The position numbers and the translations under genes are program-made. Under the pieces are notes generated by a model. That model saw only the letters and a list, made by a program, of their open reading frames with translations, was not told the origin of the DNA and ran no database searches. From the NCBI GenBank assembly GCA_958496175.1, contig OY292276.1, forward strand, positions 12,046,001-12,110,000: DNA of 64,000 nt. Direction: 5' to 3'. Source of the stretch: Sisyra terminalis (Eukaryota; Arthropoda; Insecta; Neuroptera; Sisyridae). Positions 24,154 to 35,201 of the stretch are shown here, piece by piece (within the stretch, counting starts at the first letter, position 1; each line of letters begins with the position of its first letter).

Positions 24154-24196
24154 ATACACAACACAAAGCAGTTACGGAGTGATCCAAACTACTTGA

Positions 24197-24243
24197 TGAC
24201 TACTGAGGAAGATTGCTTGGCAATCGAAATACGTATCTGGTCA
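24197..24243 (+). ncRNA. Hammerhead ribozyme candidate, unit 2
   Basis: The core CTGAGGA (24203-24209) fits CUGANGA. Helix II is GATTGC, loop TTG, GCAATC, six perfect pairs. Then GAAA (24226-24229), self-complementary TACGTA (24230-24235), U and C at 24236-24237, the predicted cleavage site. Helix I TGACTA (24197-24202) pairs over six positions with TGGTCA (24238-24243). All three helices are present in a type I order. One extra A between the core and helix II departs from the strict consensus. The palindromic helix III implies action as a dimer. Confidence 0.6.
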
Positions 24244-24701
24244 ATATGTCACAAATGTTTTTGTTTGAACTTCTGTTCAAATTTATATTTATGGTATGAT
24301 TTTTTGTTATTTAAAGAAACGATAAATTATAAATGCTTCGTTTGATTTGAATACAGCACTTGTGTAATAAATGTCTAACAATCTTACATTCAAGTTATAC
24401 AATTTGATAATTAAATCATTTCAAGTTCAACATAAGAGCGTTGAACTATGATAGTTGAAATTATAATTAACCAAACGTTTTTACCACAAGCGATTTTCGT
24501 AGTACACACGAAACCATATCATATATCAGTATATCAAGCACAAATTATTATTGAAAATTCTATTAAATGGATCATTAAACAATTATATCGAATGTACACT
24601 CGAACAAATCCCAATGCAGATAAATAGTTTCGTAGCGTTTCGTTTCGGGTTCGATTGTAAAATTACATCGAATATCCTTACACTACAATCCCAAAACTCA
24701 C

Positions 24702-24896
24702 CACCTTGTGGAAAAAATTGTGAATAGATCATTTTGAAGGTTTCCTCGCGAACGACTCCTGTGGGACATTCAGCTTTGAAGCCTCTGTAGATGACTTTAA
24801 GCTCGGCCTCGGAAAAGCGCGTAGCACGTCGTAAAGATTCCAAACTATCCGGCCGATATCTGGGAATTGGTTCGCCTAATTCTTCAAGTTCGGAAT
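24702..24896 (-). CDS. KChIP exon 2 (degenerate EF-hand 1)
   Basis: AT at the right edge completes an Asp codon begun in exon 1, then 64 codons SELEELGEPIPRYRPDSLES to FFPQG, then G of the next split codon. The acceptor is TTTTAG (right of 24896) and the donor GTGAGT. ELKVIYRGFKAECPTGVV and EETFKMIYSQFFPQG are family signatures. The first EF loop has Cys-Pro in place of calcium ligands, as in all neuronal calcium sensors. The hammerhead palindrome ends only about 400 bp downstream of it. Confidence 0.96.
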
Positions 24897-26782
24897 CTAA
24901 AACAGAATAAAAATATTACAATTAATATATATGTTTATTTTACCAGCAAAATGTTCACCAGTTATACTGTACTATCACGGTATTTCAGTAAAAAATTTGC
25001 TAACAAAATATACCATCTCTTCTGTATTTGTGAAACATTTGAGGAAGTTTTAATAATTTACCAATTTTGAAATATTCATAAAATTTGCAAAATTGATTAG
25101 TTAGCTGTAGTACATTTGTTATTCTATCGACTAGTAGTTTTGGGTTCAAATCAAAAAATTTAAAAGAAAAATCATAGTATTGTAGTTATGAAAAATATTA
25201 GCAATCAATACCGATTGAAAATTTAGAGAAAAAATCATTAAATTATAAATTTTTTTGGCGAAAAAATAATTCCAAACTAATCACGTAGTTACATAAATTG
25301 ACCAAAAGGTAGAAAATCGATGTATTTTATTATTGCAAAGCAATTACAAAATTTAATAATTTGATTAAGTAATTACGATAATATTTGAATGTTGATAGCA
25401 TCCGTTGTTTTGTCTAAAGTTTCCTCTTGTTTCTACAATCTACTTTCAAAAGCTATTTATTTCGGTAATTATCTTTTCAATTAAATGGGAAATTTTAACG
25501 ATTTTAACCTTTGCCAACCTATCCTTTTGTGTGACAGGTTGTTTTTAACGATTTCAACGATTTCTCTTATCTGTATCGATGGATCATTCGACAAATATAA
25601 AATTTTTCAGCGATAAAGTGCTACAATTTTCAACAGGTGGCTCATAAACTTTGGGTTGGTAATAACTTTATAATTTTTTTTAATTCATACGTTCCTTCTT
25701 TATGACTTCTTTGGTGTAAAATTTTGACTATAATTAAAAGAAATTGATTTTTGCCTAATTTCAGTTTCCTCCTCTTTTTTTTTGTATAATATTGAAAATT
25801 CGATCTATTAAAGTATACTGATCAGATTTAATTTAAAAAAACAAATTAGTTCTATTGATTAAAGTAAATGTTCATCAATGATTCTTTTATATTGGGAAAG
25901 TATAGGAAAATTTGTATTTATATTTTCAAAAAACGGGAATCAGAATGCTTATAAGTCTGTAAACTATGACCAGAATGATAAATGCTGGTCCAAGGAAAGA
26001 AGAAGGAAAAATTCAAGCAATTCTTTGGTACATAAACTGGGAATTGAAAATTTTTAGGTAAAATTTGGGAAATAAGGCTTTGGAAAAATATGAAAATTAT
26101 ACAATGGATAGAAGAGTTGGAGAAAACAGAAGTAGAATTGCAAAAGAGAATGGACCGTTGGTTGACCAATCGTTAGAAAAATATACCGAAAGGATGTAAG
26201 TAAAGTAAAATTGAGAGTAAAGAAAGCACCAAAAAGAAGATGATGAAAACCAAAGATGGACAAACTACCAAAGAATTTAAAGTACATATTGATTTGAAGA
26301 AAATCAATAAAATTTTATTGATTAGAAAATTAAAATTATAACACTGCAAAGAATAGATCTTCAGAAAATATCACGAGAACTTTTAGAAGGAAAATATCGA
26401 GTAAATCAAATACACCAATCAAATTAATGAAGAAAAAACGATACTCAATGTGGTAACAAGAAAAAAGTTAAAAAGATTTCAAATTTATAATTACTATTGT
26501 TAAAAAGAACTTAAAAAAACTTAAAAAAACTTAAAAAAACGAAGAAAAAGAATTGATATCCTGGACTTGTTGACTTGACGAACAAATACCTGCTATCCCT
26601 CATATAAAATGGAAGAAAGGTACCCAGAAAATTCCGTGTTTTATACGACCTAGCATTAGTATAAAAACTGGGAAATATTCCAAAAATTAGATATATTAGG
26701 TTAGGAAAATAAAAATTCAGTAATTTAACCTGAACATCAAAGTTTAATCTTATATGTTTTGGATTGTCTAATTTTGGAAAAA

Positions 26783-27472
26783 TTAGTTTTTTTTGCATTT
26801 ATCTCGTAAATAACAAGAGCTACGGAAAAATTATAAATGAAAAACTTGTAGAAAATTTGATTTCCTACAAAAAAGTTCTTGTAGACCAAATCGCTAAGAT
26901 CAATTTTAAACGAGATATTAAGCCGAGATTAACGAGATATTGATTTAAACTTTAAATCAATGATCGGCAAAAATTTCACAGAAAAATCAATTCAAGGCTT
27001 AATATCTCGTTTAATATTGATATTAGCGATTTGGTCTACAGGACCTTTTTTGTAGGAAATCAAATTCTCTACAAGTTTTTTTATTTATAATTTTTCCGTA
27101 GCTCTTGTTATTTACGAGATAAATGCAAAAAAAACGCGAATTTTATGGAAAAATCAAGTTCAGTGGCCCGTACTACCTCACCGGTGTGAGTTACGACTTT
27201 GTCGCAACGGGCACTTTTGTAGAGCGTTTAATTCTGAGAAAAAACCATCTTCGGTAAAAGCGATCCCATGAAATGCCGCTGAGATACAGAAATTTAAAAA
27301 TAAAAAATCCGAGTTTCCGTGTATTTTCAATGGGAAATCTTTACACGTCTTGGTCGAGGACTTAAAATTAATATTAAGGGCTCAAACTTTCAGAGAATTT
27401 TTGTTTTGGTATTTCCAACAAAATTTCACGATGGGACCAAAAAAAGTCACAAAAAAAAATCACCCTAATATA
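26783..27472. mobile_element. Fold-back repeat ending in CACCCTA
   Basis: Arms 26783-26960 and 26985-27130 are inverted copies (shared TTATCTCGTAAATAACAAGA). The right flank runs on through CGGGCACTTTTGTAGAGCG to AATCACCCTA at 27472. The 50640-51284 copy has the same right part and end. The matching left terminus was not found, so the element is truncated or rearranged. The CACCCTA end resembles family A. Confidence 0.65.
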
Positions 27473-27795
27473 TATAAAAGAAAGTCGTGTTAGTTACACT
27501 ATTTATAACTCAAGAACAGCTAGACCAATTTTCATGAAGTTTTCTATGTATATTCGATAGGCATGGGAATCGGATATAAAGTATATTTTATACCTCCAGA
27601 AGATTAAGATGTCCCTCAACATCTTCTGCAAATTTTTACGCTTACTTGCCTATTTACTATTTGTAATCATTAATGCCTGTGATTTATTTTGAAAAACGCT
27701 TAGCAACGTTTGAATTTGGCATTTTTATTTATTTAATTTATGTGTTATTTACATATTTTACTTAATATTTATTGTAATATGGAACAATTGGGGAA

Positions 27796-28010
27796 ATGAC
27801 AATCATTTGCCAATATTGTAAGGCGTTCAAGTACAGCGGTGAGTCTACTGGGTTATGTTGTGCTGGTGAAAAAGTAAATTGCCCCAATTGGTCCCATCAC
27901 TAGATCCATTACGCTCATTAGTTTATGGGATAGGAAATTATTGTACAAACTCCTTGGCCAATATTAAAAAACTAAATAGTGGTTTACAAATTATATCGTT
28001 TCGCCTATAA
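27796..28010 (+). pseudogene. Helitron Rep/helicase N-terminal remnant
   Basis: The frame starts MTIICQYCKAFKYSGESTGL, followed by CCAGEKV: the Cys-rich N-terminal motif of Helitron replicase-helicases. A one-base deletion after EKV shifts to a second frame, LPQLVPSLDPLRSLVYG, continuing to about 28010 where a NSGLQIISF string matches the conserved tail of this region. The Rep and helicase domains themselves are absent. Family identity is clear from the ordered motifs; the gene is dead. Confidence 0.8.
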
Positions 28011-28629
28011 AACAAATATGTTTAAAGAAGTACTAAAGAAAACAGGAATATTTCCAGTAAGCTTCCAGTCCCTGATTAATAGCGATCTTTGGATCGAATT
28101 AGCCAAAAAACAATTCAATTTTGAAGGACACAAATAGACATATACAAAACTATGTTTAGAAATATCTATGTATGGCTTTATACTCTTGAATAGGTGTGAA
28201 TTTCAGGATTTTTTGTATGCATATGAGTTTTATCATGTTTAATGTTTTTATAGGTGAAAAATTTAAATAAGTAAAATACAATGTATTTTAATTTAATTGT
28301 TAATAATTATTGTTATTGTTAGTAATTTAATAATTAAAAATGAAACAATATTACCGATATTAATTAATTTTCGCAATTCAATTTTAGGTGGAACGAAGTT
28401 AACCGGGTCTTCTGATATTTGATAAAAAAAATTTGCATATAACATAATCAAGTACATATTAATCGTGACGCAGGCAATTGGTAAAACGCTTTATTTTTAA
28501 ATGCATTTAATATTATTACCATACATAAAAGAATTTAATGAAACCATGAAATGAAATTTGAAATTTGGTTTGTTTGTAAAAACGTTTAAAATATTATTAA
28601 ATTGTATATATACGAAAAATTCAAGCATA

Positions 28630-28864
28630 TGCTCAACTGTTGATATGAAATAACAAAGTACAAGCTTGAAGGCCAAAATGAGAGAATGGCAGCTTTAAAT
28701 ATGTCGTTTAAGGAATCTGAACCGGTTTGAAGTATTTATTATTTGTTGACAATTATGAATACATTAACACCTCTTTTCGAATTCATTAGTGACACCTTTA
28801 ATTCTACCTTTTTCACACATTTTGGCCTTCAAGCTTTCACTATGCTATTTGATACCACCAGTTG
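28630..28864. mobile_element. Small fold-back MITE, 235 bp
   Basis: Inverted ends of about 50 bp: CTCAACTGTTGATATGAAAT at the left and the inverse of CTCAACTGGTGGTATCAAAT at the right. Both contain AAGCTTGAAGGCCAAAATG. There is no coding sequence. It lies inside the Helitron remnant. Confidence 0.75.
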
Positions 28865-29618
28865 AGACCAGACAGAGAATCGTTTGCAATTTCACACCAC
28901 CTTGGAATTAAGTCGGTTTCGGTCACAATATTGATTATTATGGATCAAAAGTCAATAATTCGAACGTCAATTTCTGCCTACCTGCATTCTTTCGTATGAT
29001 TCAATAACAGGTTTATTGATTTTGACAATACTTTGTTTTCAGGTACATCTTAGACGTGTTTCGCCAAAAATAAGTATAAAGGTCACAAAAAAGTCTAATC
29101 TAAATAGTTGTACCAATATTTTATTCTGGTTTTACTTTCGGTTCCAATTCAAAGACAGTTTTATTGTTTTGACAGAAACTTTGAAATTAAGTTCAATTAA
29201 TTTTTCTTCGGAAGAAAAGGTTGCCTATTTACGTTTAATTATTAATAATAAAAGTTGCAATTAGAAGAAACCCGATTAAAATAATTAAATGAATATCCAT
29301 TAATTGGATATAAATTGGACTCTTTAATTAAATATCTATGTTCTTTTTTAAGATATCAAACAATCAGCATATTTTAAATCAGGAGTGGCCAACCCAAATT
29401 GTATTGCGGGTCACTCCGGAAATGCATGATAACTCCACGGACCATTTTTGAAATTATATCTCAAATTCTCCATACTAAATTTAGATACACTATAAACATT
29501 TATAATATATTGATTTTCACCACTATGGTCATTACAAAATGTATACATTTTATAAAAGTCTGATGCATCTCGTGGGTTGGCCACCTCTGACAATCTCTGA
29601 TTTAAATAAACAATAATA

Positions 29619-30793
29619 ACACTGATCAACAAAATTTTGTAACAAGAAAAGTAAGCAGTAATTTCGAAATATCTACCTTACCTCTCCACAAAATCATATG
29701 TATATTAATTTGAGTAGGTCTAGTTTCCGTGATATTTTGTAACAATGTCTGTGGTGTTATGAATATTTTGGGAATACAATACACAATTGAAGAGTGGCGT
29801 TTATTCATTGATGCTTCAAAAACAAGCTTAAAGGCAGTTTTGTTACAATGGTAATAATCTTCCCTCTGCACCGGTAGGTTAAAGTGCTAACATGAAAGAA
29901 TCCTATGAAACAATGAAATTTCTTTTAGAAAAGATTAAATATGACGAACATAAATAGAAAATTTGCGGAGATTTAAAAGTTGTTGCCCTTTTATTAGGAT
30001 TGCAACTTGGGTGTACACAATTTTGTTGTTTTCTTTGTGAATGGGATAGTAGGGATAGGGAAAACTATTACGTTAAAAAAAAACTTTGTGAAAGCAATAG
30101 ATAAAAATGGCGCTGGATTTCAATACCTAAAAGAAAAATTCCCTAAAATCAGTGATGCTAAGATTAAAGAAGGTGTGTTTGTAGGTCCTCAAATCAGGCA
30201 AGTGATAAAAGATGATATACTTAAAGAACAACTCGATGATCCAGAAAAACCAGCTTGGAAAGCACTTATAAAAATCACTAAAAATTTTCTTGGAAATCAC
30301 CGATCAAATGACTATAAAACTATTATCGAGGAACTTTTAGAGAATTATAAAGCATTAGGCTGCAATATGTCCTTAAAAATACATTTTTTACATTCACATT
30401 TAAACTTTTTTCCCCCAAACTTGGGTGCCGTTAGTGATGAACACGGGGAAAGATTCCACCAAGACATTTTTACCATAGAAAAACGATACCAGGAAAAAAG
30501 AAGTCCAACTATGCTGGTAGATTATTGCTGGGGATTACAGAGGAACGTTCCTGATGCAAAATATAGGAGAAAATCATAAGAAAGTACTTATATTAATATT
30601 ATAACATTGGTAAAAATTTAATTTTTGTTAAAATAATTTGTAATTTAAGAAAAGTAAAAAGAATCATATTACAATAAAACTATTCGTATTTAAAAGTTTA
30701 GACTACTAATTCTACTCTACTTGACCTTATTCCTAACAGAATCAGCCAATATTTTTCTTGTTACACATAAAAAAAATTTTTTGTTGATCAGTG
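29619..30793. mobile_element. TIR transposon carrying the DEHGERFH protein
   Basis: Left end ACACTGATCAACAAAATTTT (29619 onward) with GTAACAAGAAAA following; the right end is its inverse, closing TGTTGATCAGTGT at about 30793. TAA on both sides may be a 3-bp target duplication, as in PIF/Harbinger-like elements, though the family is uncertain. The element contains one broken plus-strand gene, so that protein is probably its transposase or a passenger. Confidence 0.75.
29892..30579 (+). pseudogene. Transposon-borne protein with DEHGERFHQDI motif
   Basis: The frame from 29892 has a stop (TAG near 29957), then GDLKVVALLLGLQLGCTQFC and CEWDSRDRENYY. A frame change at the A-run near 30075 leads into a 168-codon stretch with SDAKIKEGVFVGPQIR, LGNHRSNDYK, CNMSLKIHFLHSHLNFF, LGAVSDEHGERFHQDI and DYCWGLQRNVPDAKYRRKS. 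These motifs recur in many uncharacterised arthropod proteins that I know only as repeat-associated. The part between the CEWDSR and NFVKA motifs appears deleted. The flanking TIRs argue for a DNA-transposon protein. Catalytic residues are not assigned. Confidence 0.75.
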
Positions 30794-32689
30794 TAATCTA
30801 TGTTTTATCTACTTATATGGAATTGTTATGTTGGTTTGTGTAGATTTCAAAAACTCAAAAAGTTTTGCAACAATTTAGCTCAAATTCCTCTCAAATTCAA
30901 GTAATCCACTTTAATGATTGTTTTTATCTTTTCTTGCGTCAGTAACATACCTGCGATCGCAAAAAAACGAATTTTTCAACGTTCAATACAATAATCGTTA
31001 ACTGTCAATACTTTATTGTTATGATCGTATAGTGATTTTTAGAGGTAGAGGATCTCAAAACGTAATTGATTAATGTATATATTGAAGATGATTTATAATT
31101 GGTACAACGAGGGATGCTGCGGGTTGATAAGGAAAGTGATTCTAATAATTTTCAAGCTTTTTTTTTCCTAAATTCAATTTATCTATTTACAACTATTGGC
31201 AGGCTGGCAGGACAACGTCTGCCGGGTTTAGCTAGTTTAAGAATAAATTAGAAAGCTATTTGACAAGTTCTTAAGATAAAATTGAAAAAAATATTTCTTA
31301 GATTATCCCCGAAAACTTTTAAAGCATTTAAATGATCTCGAAAAATAAAAATTTTATAAGATAGCATTAAAAAACTTTACTAATCATCTTTTTAATGTCT
31401 TTTGGGTTTTATTTATTAATTAAAGTAACTAAAGTATAACTTTTATTACGTATTTTTTTTTCAATTAGTTAATGTTTAGTAAGCAAAAAATTATATAGTA
31501 CAACGTACAACAATTTCCTATTTCCACACCAAAAATGTAATCTAATTTTTTCACACGATTCGTGAAAATGACAAAATCATTTTTCCAAGTCTATATTGTT
31601 ATACATATATATATAAATTTCATTGTGAAGAAGAATGTCCACTGGTGGACAATGTATGAAAAATGAGTTCATTCCGGGAAAATTATTTCAATAAATCTGC
31701 TCAAAAGCGTAATGCCTTAATGGTTCATTATCTCATATTGTGAAATGATAAAAATGTACACGAGTGATAATGACAGAAAGTGAATAAACGAAGGGGAAAT
31801 TAAAATGGGACCGTAGAAAAAGTAAATTCACATGGGGAGTCCCGGTGTCGTGTCCGTACATATCCAAGGATGGCTTTAGTATGGCCACATAATATAGGAA
31901 GGTATATTTTATTATGGTCACCACTAATTTTCGCGTTAAACGTTAATTAGCTAATTTCTAGTTGACTTAATAATTTGCACGGAGTGAAATGAGTCTATTA
32001 AAAAAAATAAAAAACTTTATAACTTCAATTTATGACGAAATTTTCAGTAGGTCAAGTTTTATTTTCCGGTCTATATAACCATACATAAATTTAGTATTAT
32101 ATATACGCATTTTTTTTCTCCTTTATTCTCCACATTTTATCGCAATTCCCACTGAGGTGTTATTTTCAAGATTACTCGTACGTTTCTAGTCTCTGGAAAA
32201 ATAAGGAAAATTTTTAGTTGGAGCAAGAAAAATCGAGTTTAAACATTTTATTACCGTTTTGTAGTAGTTGACCAAAATTATTTTTTACTCAAGTCGGCAA
32301 GAAGCCGGCATTATGAAGCTAGAATTATGAAGGTGAAAGTCCAATTTTCATAAATTTTGGACAAAAATAAATATGTAAACCGAAATCAAAATATAGTTTA
32401 GAAGAAACTAATGAAGAAATTGGTTACAAATGTATTAGATGAGATAAGTTACAGCTTTCTAGTAGAAAAATTAAAGTTTTCGGATCATAAACTATACAGA
32501 GGTGTGAAACTTATTAGACTCAAGACAACTCAAGATAAAAAAAAATACATTTTTGTTTTTAAATATTATAAATTTAAAAGTTACAATAATTTCACTCATC
32601 CATTATTTTGTGTGGTACCCTTTATTGTTTATAATTTATTTTTCTCATCCTGACATACTTAATATTATTTTTTCATTCATATTTTATTA

Positions 32690-33636
32690 CTAGCTGATCT
32701 CCGCAACTTCGTCTGCGTAACGTAGGTGTAGATTATGTTTTCTTTTCAAATTTGCCATTTGTAGTGGTATATGAAAATTTTTATTTTTCTTATTTCTTTT
32801 ACGAAAAACATAATCATACTTAAAAACACTATTTTGTCAACTTTAAAAAGACATATTTAATAAACTGTTGCAAAAAATAAAATTGTTCTATGTAATAATC
32901 AATTAATTTTCAAAAAATATTTAAAATATCTAAAAAGAGTATGTCTATTGCGTATAGCTACGGTAGGTATTACTACCGTAAACCAAATTATCTGTAAATC
33001 AATCAGCATCTATACATAAATAAAAAATATCGCCAAGTTCAATAAAGTTGGTCTTAATTATAAGTAAAATGCGGTGACCATGCGACATTTTTCAAATAAC
33101 TTACATTTTTAAACTTGTGATATCTTTAGAATGGAATGTTCAAATTGAATAACTCAAAAAGTTATAAAATGGTATTGAAGCAAACTTAAATATGAAGTCA
33201 TTTATTTTGATAAGGATTAATCTCAAAGTATAAATAAAAGAGCTTTTCTAGCGGTGGCATTTATATATATTTTTTAAAATGAAAAAACAGTTATTGTGAC
33301 ATAACTATAATAGTTAGACATATGCTGTCGCTCTATTTTTTGTAGATAATGATATGTTCTGCAAAATCGTAGTACATCATTTTGTTCTTTAACCAATAGT
33401 TTTCGCAGCGCACGCGATAAAAGAATGTTTTTTGGTATTTTTTTCAGACCTTGGGTTACATTATTGGAGTTTTAATATAGATCCCTAACTTTTTTGAAAA
33501 TTTAATATAACCTATGTTCACCGGAAATAATGTAGCTTCCCAACAGTGAAAGAATTTTTCAAATCGGTCAAGTAGTTTCGGAGCCTATTCAAATCAAACA
33601 AACAATCAAATCTTTCCTCTTTATAATAATAGAAGA
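32690..33636 (-). mobile_element. Non-autonomous Helitron, copy 2
   Basis: Same family as copy 1. The CTAG 3' end is at 32690-32693 (minus strand) and a TC 5' end at 33636-33635. It shares GCGTATAGCTACG and CAAATTATCTGTAAATCAAT with the other copies. It inserted between A and T inside the Tc1 transposase gene. Confidence 0.8.
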
Positions 33637-34040
33637 TTATGCCAAATCTTAATGAGTTTGGTCATCAGATCCACTCGTGTTGTAATAGTTAATTTTTTTA
33701 GTTTTTTCTTCCCATTGGCCCAAAAATTTTCCATGGGATTAGCATCAAGACTACTTCCTGGCCAAGAAGGCACATTAATGTTAGAATTTTTGTGGAGATC
33801 CATAACTTTTTTGGCTTTATGGCAAGGAGCTCCATCCTGCATAAAGATAAAATTTTCTTCCGGAAACCACTCTTTAGTTTGAGGTAATAACCTTGTTTCC
33901 AAGACTTGTATATATTGGTCTTGCCCCATAGTACCTTCCACAATGAATATCCTACCGGTACCCTTTGCTGACATGCAGCTACAAACCATAACTGATGTTG
34001 GATGTTTTACAGTCTGGGTGATATATTGCTGGAAGAAAGT
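33621..34040 (-). pseudogene. Tc1-like transposase, C-terminal half
   Basis: The readable frame begins about 34040 with QYITQTVKHPTSVMV and continues SAKGTGRIFIVEGTMGQDQY, ENFIFMQDGAPCHKAK and WPGSSLDANPMENFWANGKK. These match the Tc1 DDE domain: the second catalytic Asp (MQDGAPCH) is kept, and the PMENFW box holds the third acidic residue. Canonical elements have SPDLNPIEN where this has SLDANPMEN. The last codons and the stop at 33621 come from the inserted Helitron, giving an artificial end. The first catalytic Asp and DNA-binding domain are lost. Confidence 0.88.
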
Positions 34041-34216
34041 AAAAATCTTCTTTTGAGTCTAATAATTTTCACACTTCACAGGTGGCCTCACGCGCCACGT
34101 GACGTATCCAGAAAAAATTCGTACATATCTTCAGACTGATTCAAATTTCAAAATTCTTCGTATGATGTCATTTTTTTTTCTAAAGGGGCAACCTGTGTAG
34201 TTTAGAAACCTTGGAT

Positions 34217-34270
34217 TTGATGGACAATGTCGCCTACGTTTCGCAACCAGTCCAGGCCGCATCTTCAGGT
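34217..34270 (-). ncRNA. Penelope-type hammerhead-like tail remnant
   Basis: Minus strand: CCTGAAGAT, stem GCGGCC, loop TGGACT, GGTTGC (six pairs, two wobbles), then GAAACGTAGGCG. The boxes follow the PLE tail layout. The residue after the helix III palindrome is not a good cleavage position, so it is not predicted active. No PLE ORF adjoins it. Confidence 0.45.
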
Positions 34271-35201
34271 CCATTGAGATCATTAGGTCCATCAGGTCCA
34301 TTAATTCAACACACTGCTTTAGAGCCGAAATCCACAACTTTTTCACTACTGAAAAAGCCTTCAATCTTAAGCATTGGATGAGGTTTTCTGAAAGTGGATC
34401 GTTTGTCCTAACTTACAGTTATGCATCAATGGAAGGCAAAGAGTTTAAGACTTGAAATTTATATAATAATGTTCGAAAATTATTCCAGCTTCTTCTCGTA
34501 ACTGAACTGAGATTCAATCAAAGTTTTTTTTCTCAAAATTAATTTTCTCAAATCTCGAATCATTACATTAAATTCACTAAAACAAATGGGAAATTTTAAT
34601 AAAACTAATTACTTCAATATTGTTTTCTAAACATAATTACAAAAGAAAAAAAACAACAATCGTCAGAAGTCAAAGTCTAGACTTTAGGCTCTTTTTCATT
34701 CGTTATTTATAAATAAATTTCAAACCGAAATCTGAATGGAATTTTTATTTTATTTAAACACATCGAACTCAAATTGCAAATTTAAGCTCGAAATTTTGCA
34801 GATTTGTAATTTCAACACGTATTGTAGTTTGCTTTTAGTGAACTCTAAATCGGTAAACATAAACGCTTTAAGCATCTTGCTAGACATCTAATGTAAGCAC
34901 TGACATATTTTAATATTATGTTTTATTAAGTTATTCAACCCTTTGTCTTGGATAAAATGAAATGTAATATATCATTCTGAAAATTTATATTCAAAAATGG
35001 TTCATGAACAAAAAAGGCAAGTGCGATAAAAAATAAAATAGAAAATAATAGATGATTTACAGTTTGCAACTTATGAGATTTAGATTCATTAATGCTTCTT
35101 TAAATCCTTTTATATATTTTTGTGAAATTTAATTAAGTTTTACGTGTTTGATGGCACAATTTTACTATAGCTAATACGGTAAAATTATTATGTACAATTA
35201 A

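Larger units (their letters stand above)
23718..24304. repeat. Near-perfect palindrome of 90-bp hammerhead units
   Basis: Arms 23813-24042 and 24065-24304 are inverted copies around a short loop. Each arm holds two tandem 90-bp units (ACGTATTT at 23881 and 23971 on the left). The left flank, 23718-23812, continues into sequence shared with a second palindrome at 42563-43030, whose right flank is the inverse, so the complete element begins and ends GACTTTGAACAGTTATACTG. Each unit carries hammerhead boxes. The mirrored 70-80 codon frames across the arms are by-products. Confidence 0.88.
14446..24701 (-). other. KChIP intron 2 (about 10.3 kb)
   Basis: From donor GGTG|GTGAGT (24702/24701) to acceptor TTTTCAG at 14446. 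It contains the repeats listed separately. An (AT)n-rich run lies at 14570-14600. The stretches 16495-17278, 18173-20258, 20300-21073 and 22006-23717 show AT-rich DNA with no convincing gene. A donor-shifted reading (CAAG|GTGGTG, one codon shorter) is possible but has a weaker splice site. Confidence 0.85.
27473..31235 (+). mobile_element. Degenerate Helitron with a Rep/helicase start and intact 3' end
   Basis: Near 27480 the sequence AAAGTCGTGTTAGTTACAC and the following ACTCAAGAACAGCTAGACCA are typical of insect Helitron 5' ends. The 3' end shows a GGCAG/CTGCC hairpin (31206-31223), eight bases, then CTAG (31232-31235) before T. A short Helitron protein remnant is at 27796-28010. Later insertions (28630-28864, 29619-30793) enlarge it. 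The 5' terminal TC has been lost where the fold-back element adjoins, so the boundary is approximate and single ownership of both ends is inferred. Confidence 0.65.
32497..34085 (-). mobile_element. Tc1-like transposon, internally deleted and split by a Helitron
   Basis: Inverted ends: GGTGTGAAACTTATTAGACTC at about 32503 and, at the right, the inverse of GTGTGAAAATTATTAGACTC (about 34054-34080). The minus-strand transposase C-terminal half is at 33637-34040; its helix-turn-helix half is absent, since only about 45 bp separate the coding start from the right end. The Helitron at 32690-33636 interrupts the left part. Confidence 0.8.

Noticed and set aside
23795..24345. Two 70-80 codon ORFs with near-identical sequence on opposite strands
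   Set aside because: They are the two arms of one palindrome read outward; the repeated TEEDCLAIEIR string is translated hammerhead unit, not a protein.
26054..26287. Possible coding remnant (charged plus-strand reading WIEELEKTEVELQKRMDRW)
   Set aside because: Only about 28 codons are open, with stops on both sides and no matching family I could name.
34131..34364. 77-codon ORF with a repeated Met-Asp-Leu string
   Set aside because: It is caused by a short CCATTGAGAT/CATTAGGTCC repeat next to the Penelope tail motif.
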